This document shows positions 61,285-64,000 of a DNA stretch of 64,000 bases, piece by piece. Origin of the DNA: Halofilum ochraceum (GTDB lineage: Bacteria; Pseudomonadota; Gammaproteobacteria; XJ16; Halofilaceae). A program made the position numbers and the translations under genes. Location of the stretch: assembly GCF_001614315.2 (NCBI RefSeq), contig NZ_LVEG02000019.1:46828-110827 (forward strand). Reading direction: 5' to 3'. Each line of letters begins with the position of its first letter. The first letter of the stretch is position 1. The notes below the pieces were generated by a model. It had not been told where the DNA came from. It worked only from the letters and a program-made list of their open reading frames with translations, and ran no database searches.

Positions 61285-63818
61285 CAGCTGCCCTCCCCGT
61301 TCGACGCCGGCAGGGTCGCGAACGCGTGTGAGCCGAAGCGCGGCAGCGCCACCCGGTTCGATTTCACGGTGACTTCCAGCCGGTTGGCACCGCTGCCGAG
61401 TGCGGCGACGTCCTCGCGGGAGATGGATACCTGCCACATCCCGGCCTCGTTCTCGACCACCGTCGCCTCTCCGCGCGTCTGGACACCGCCGTTGCCGTCC
61501 AGCAGCAGGTATTCGACGCTGTCGATGCCGGCGCGCGGATAGGCCTCGCCCGCATGACGGATATCGATGCGGAACCGGGCGTCTTCGTCGCCGGCCACCG
61601 TCATCGGGCCATCCACGGACACGACCGGAATCTGCGGTTCGGTGAAACGCAGCCATTTGTCACTGCGATCCGGGAAGTCCTCATTGCGGCGCATCACCAG
61701 CGAGCCTTCCACGGGGTGCACCGAGTGGAGATAGAACGGCCCGTCGCCGATCCAGTAGTGGCCGCGCCTGTCCCGCCAGTCGGCGATCGCGGCGTAACGC
61801 TGAGCCGGCCCGTCCTCGCGGGTCATGTCACCGAGGGTCTCGGCGAACGGCACCCATCCGGCCGCCGCCGCTTCCCGGCGGTGGCGATCGAGCACCGGCA
61901 TGCTCGGGCCGGACACCAGACTCAGCCAGGTCTCATTGGTCTGGTCGGCTTTATCGGAGGAGAACATCAACTCGCCGTTCTGCTCGGCGCGGACCCCGAG
62001 GGCCAGCGTGTGCCAGGGCTGGGTCGACGGGGTGCGGGCGGCGACGATCGTTTCGGCATCCGGGTAGATCTGATCACTGTAGACCTCGACGACCAGCGGA
62101 TCCCGGGACACGATCCGCCAGCCACGGAAGTGCCGTTGGAAGGTCTGGAAAGCCGGGACGTGACTGCGGTCATACAGCCGGCTGTCCTCGTCCGCCCGTT
62201 CGAACAGGAGGATGTACGGCAGTACGACATCGGCCAGCGACATCCGCGAACCATCGTGCCAGCGGCGGTCGAGATAGCCGTCCTCGAAGCGGATGCGGGT
62301 CCGGGTACGCGCGGTGAGGCCGTCGGGATGCCGCTCGTCGACACGTACGAAGCGGTTGGCCTCGGAATCCCAGTCGATCCATACATCGCCCGGTACCTCG
62401 ATCGTCTCGGCGCGCTCGAGCGTCAGCCAATCCAGATTGCGCTGAACCGGTGCGTCCTCGACCACCGTCACCTCGGCGCCTTCGATGCGCTGGGGCCAGT
62501 ACAGGCCGGTAAAGGGATCCGGCATGACCGGCGCGTCCTCCGTAGCCCGGATCATCATCGTGTCGTAGAGCCAGTTCGTGCCCGCCACGGGATTCCAGGG
62601 CTCGGTCAGCACGGTCGGCGAAGAGACGATCATCTCGCCGCCCACCTTCCCCTCGAATCGCAGCGTGTACGGCCACAGGCGCGACCCCGCGAGCCCGCCG
62701 GCCAGGTCCATGGCGAGTTCCACGTCGGCGGCGTAGGGCCAGACATTCAGTCCGTCCGCGAGCCAGATGCGCGCCGAGTTCTCCATGGACATCCGCAGTG
62801 CCCGGGCCATCAGCTTCTGACGCTGTTCCACCGTCGAATAATCGCGGCGGGAGAGGCGCTGGGCGATCTCCTGGAATTCCTTCGACGGATCGTACGCCTG
62901 CCAGAGCGGGGACGGACGCCCCTCCGGGGTATAGAAATCGGCGAAGTTCTGGGCCTGGTCGCGGTTGATGACGGTCGAGACCCAGCCGCCCGTGTAGATA
63001 TGCCATTGGCCGGCGGCCGGATCGCTGGCGAGCCAGATCGGTCCCGCCTGCTCGGCCGTCCGGTACATGCGCTCGGTCACGAAGCCGAGTTCCTCGAGCT
63101 GGTTGGCGACGTAATCGCCCACCTGCTTGCGCGCATCCTCGGTGCGGATCAGGAGTTTGATCCGCACCGGGGTGCCCTCGTACATCCAGCGGCCGTCGCT
63201 GCGGGTAGCGCCGAGCGCCTCCATCTCGCGCGTGATGACTTCGCGGGCGCGGGCCGGCTGGTGGCCATACTGCACCTCCAGTTCCCGGGCCACATCCGCG
63301 AGCCGCGCGTAATCGGGGAATGCGGTCGATAACGGCAGGTACCGGGCCGCGGCCAGACCGCCGTAGAGTTCGTTGGCGATGTAATCCCGGTCCACGAGCC
63401 AGTTCATCGCCTCGCGAATCGCCGGCACCGCGAACGGATTGAACTGGCCATCGCCGAACTCGGGTCCGGCGGGATTGAGAGTCAGTTCGACCGATGAGCC
63501 ATACGACAGATCGAACTCGGCGTGTTCCGACTGGCGCAGCTGGTGATAGACCGTCTTGTTGGTCACCCCTTGGGCGAACACGTGGCGGCTGCCGGATTCG
63601 ATCCGGCCGACCGCCTTGCCGGGATTGCCCTCCTCCGTGAACACGACCTGGTCGATCAGCGCGCCCCGCCGCTCGGATGGATCGCCCTCCACGGCCCCTT
63701 CGCGTTCCGGCGCCGCTTCCGCTGCCGGCCCCTCGGCGGGCTCCGGCCAGAGCGCCACGATGAGGGCGATCACGAGCAGCACAAGCGCCCCGATCAGATA
63801 CTGGAACCAGCGTCTCAC
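61284..63818 (-). CDS. Membrane-anchored solute-binding protein, family 5, apparently circularly permuted
   Basis: An 844-residue binding protein for the ABC importer. An N-terminal helix (WFQYLIGALVLLVIALIVAL) without lipobox anchors it. Residues about 50-400 resemble the C-terminal half of SBP_bac_5 proteins: IDQVVFTEEGNPGKAVGRIE, then FNPFAVPAIREAMNWLVDRD. Residues about 405-715 resemble the N-terminal half: WHDGSRMSLADVVLPYILLF (about 516-535) and GDGPFYLHSVHPVEGSLVMR (about 690-709), which normally comes just before the segment that opens this protein. The last 95 residues look like a beta-sandwich. The start is GTG. It is the first gene of the operon. Confidence 0.83.
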   Translation of the reverse strand: MRRWFQYLIGALVLLVIALIVALWPEPAEGPAAEAAPEREGAVEGDPSERRGALIDQVVFTEEGNPGKAVGRIESGSRHVFAQGVTNKTVYHQLRQSEHAEFDLSYGSSVELTLNPAGPEFGDGQFNPFAVPAIREAMNWLVDRDYIANELYGGLAAARYLPLSTAFPDYARLADVARELEVQYGHQPARAREVITREMEALGATRSDGRWMYEGTPVRIKLLIRTEDARKQVGDYVANQLEELGFVTERMYRTAEQAGPIWLASDPAAGQWHIYTGGWVSTVINRDQAQNFADFYTPEGRPSPLWQAYDPSKEFQEIAQRLSRRDYSTVEQRQKLMARALRMSMENSARIWLADGLNVWPYAADVELAMDLAGGLAGSRLWPYTLRFEGKVGGEMIVSSPTVLTEPWNPVAGTNWLYDTMMIRATEDAPVMPDPFTGLYWPQRIEGAEVTVVEDAPVQRNLDWLTLERAETIEVPGDVWIDWDSEANRFVRVDERHPDGLTARTRTRIRFEDGYLDRRWHDGSRMSLADVVLPYILLFERADEDSRLYDRSHVPAFQTFQRHFRGWRIVSRDPLVVEVYSDQIYPDAETIVAARTPSTQPWHTLALGVRAEQNGELMFSSDKADQTNETWLSLVSGPSMPVLDRHRREAAAAGWVPFAETLGDMTREDGPAQRYAAIADWRDRRGHYWIGDGPFYLHSVHPVEGSLVMRRNEDFPDRSDKWLRFTEPQIPVVSVDGPMTVAGDEDARFRIDIRHAGEAYPRAGIDSVEYLLLDGNGGVQTRGEATVVENEAGMWQVSISREDVAALGSGANRLEVTVKSNRVALPRFGSHAFATLPASNGEGS

Positions 63819-63962
63819 CGTCAGTCAGTCCTTGCCTGCAGAAACGTGGACCGCCGCCGCACACGGCGGATACGAAGGCCCTGATGCTACCGGTATTTGG
63901 ACGCTTATGCCGAGAGGAATATCGGGATCGTAATTTGGGCGGGCTGAGGGCCAAGGGCGCAG

Positions 63963-63997
63963 GCGGCAGGCGGCAAGCGGCAAGCGGCAAGCGGCAG
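63963..63997. repeat. Tandem heptamer, five GCGGCA(A/G) units
   Basis: Five contiguous seven-base units, the inner three GCGGCAA and the outer two GCGGCAG, near the window end. The array may continue to the right. The rest of 63819-63962 is upstream of the binding-protein gene and must hold its promoter, though I see no clear boxes. Confidence 0.85.
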
Positions 63998-64000
63998 AAT

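Noticed and set aside
61554..63332. A 592-codon open frame on the plus strand opposite the binding-protein gene
   Set aside because: Same reason: a composition shadow of the real gene, with no recognisable domain.

Overview
The window is a densely coded, very GC-rich piece of bacterial chromosome. A RecBCD set, FdhABC-type respiratory formate dehydrogenase, REP-like hairpins and family-level similarities point to a gammaproteobacterium, perhaps of the Ectothiorhodospiraceae/Chromatiales kind. The placement is inference; there is no rRNA marker here. I see no complete insertion sequence, prophage, CRISPR array or replication origin.

Layout. Positions 1-10.9k hold housekeeping and membrane genes: the start of thrS, a tRNA-Val with its own promoter and terminator, a membrane pyrophosphatase, a lytic transglycosylase, a diguanylate cyclase, a P-type cation ATPase, an MFS transporter and an ADP-ribosylglycohydrolase. 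Positions 10.9-22.7k hold a DksA-like zinc-finger protein and a complete formate dehydrogenase locus: accessory genes (DUF6505, DUF3305, DUF3306, polyferredoxin), an AT-rich control region, then a TorD chaperone, a small TAT protein, the catalytic subunit, the Fe-S subunit, two tiny lipoproteins and cytochrome b, closed by a strong terminator. A biotin-ligase-like gene and a small unknown gene follow on the other strand. Positions 23.3-30.3k hold apbC, psiE, a glycosyltransferase, a rhomboid protease, a DUF488 protein, an archaeal-type fructose-bisphosphate aldolase/phosphatase and tenA.

Positions 29.9-46.7k are more accessory: a RES/Xre toxin-antitoxin pair, a DUF2868/DUF3482 membrane-GTPase pair, a gamma-glutamylcyclotransferase-fold protein, a methyltransferase-HNH fusion, an SbcD/YhaN-like nuclease-ATPase pair, a molybdopterin-fold sensor with a diguanylate cyclase, two half-size permeases and a VapBC pair. 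Positions 46.9-56.2k encode recC, recB and recD. Positions 56.4-63.8k encode a peptide-type ABC importer whose substrate-binding protein looks circularly permuted.

The most striking feature is the load of short palindromic repeats. At least seven sequence families occur; six begin with GTAG and end in CTAC when two units face each other, and the seventh is a longer paired element. They fill nearly every larger intergenic gap, supply the stop codons of two genes, and sit in frame inside both recB and recC. A 227-bp element with near-perfect 48-bp inverted ends separates the two permease genes of the ABC operon.
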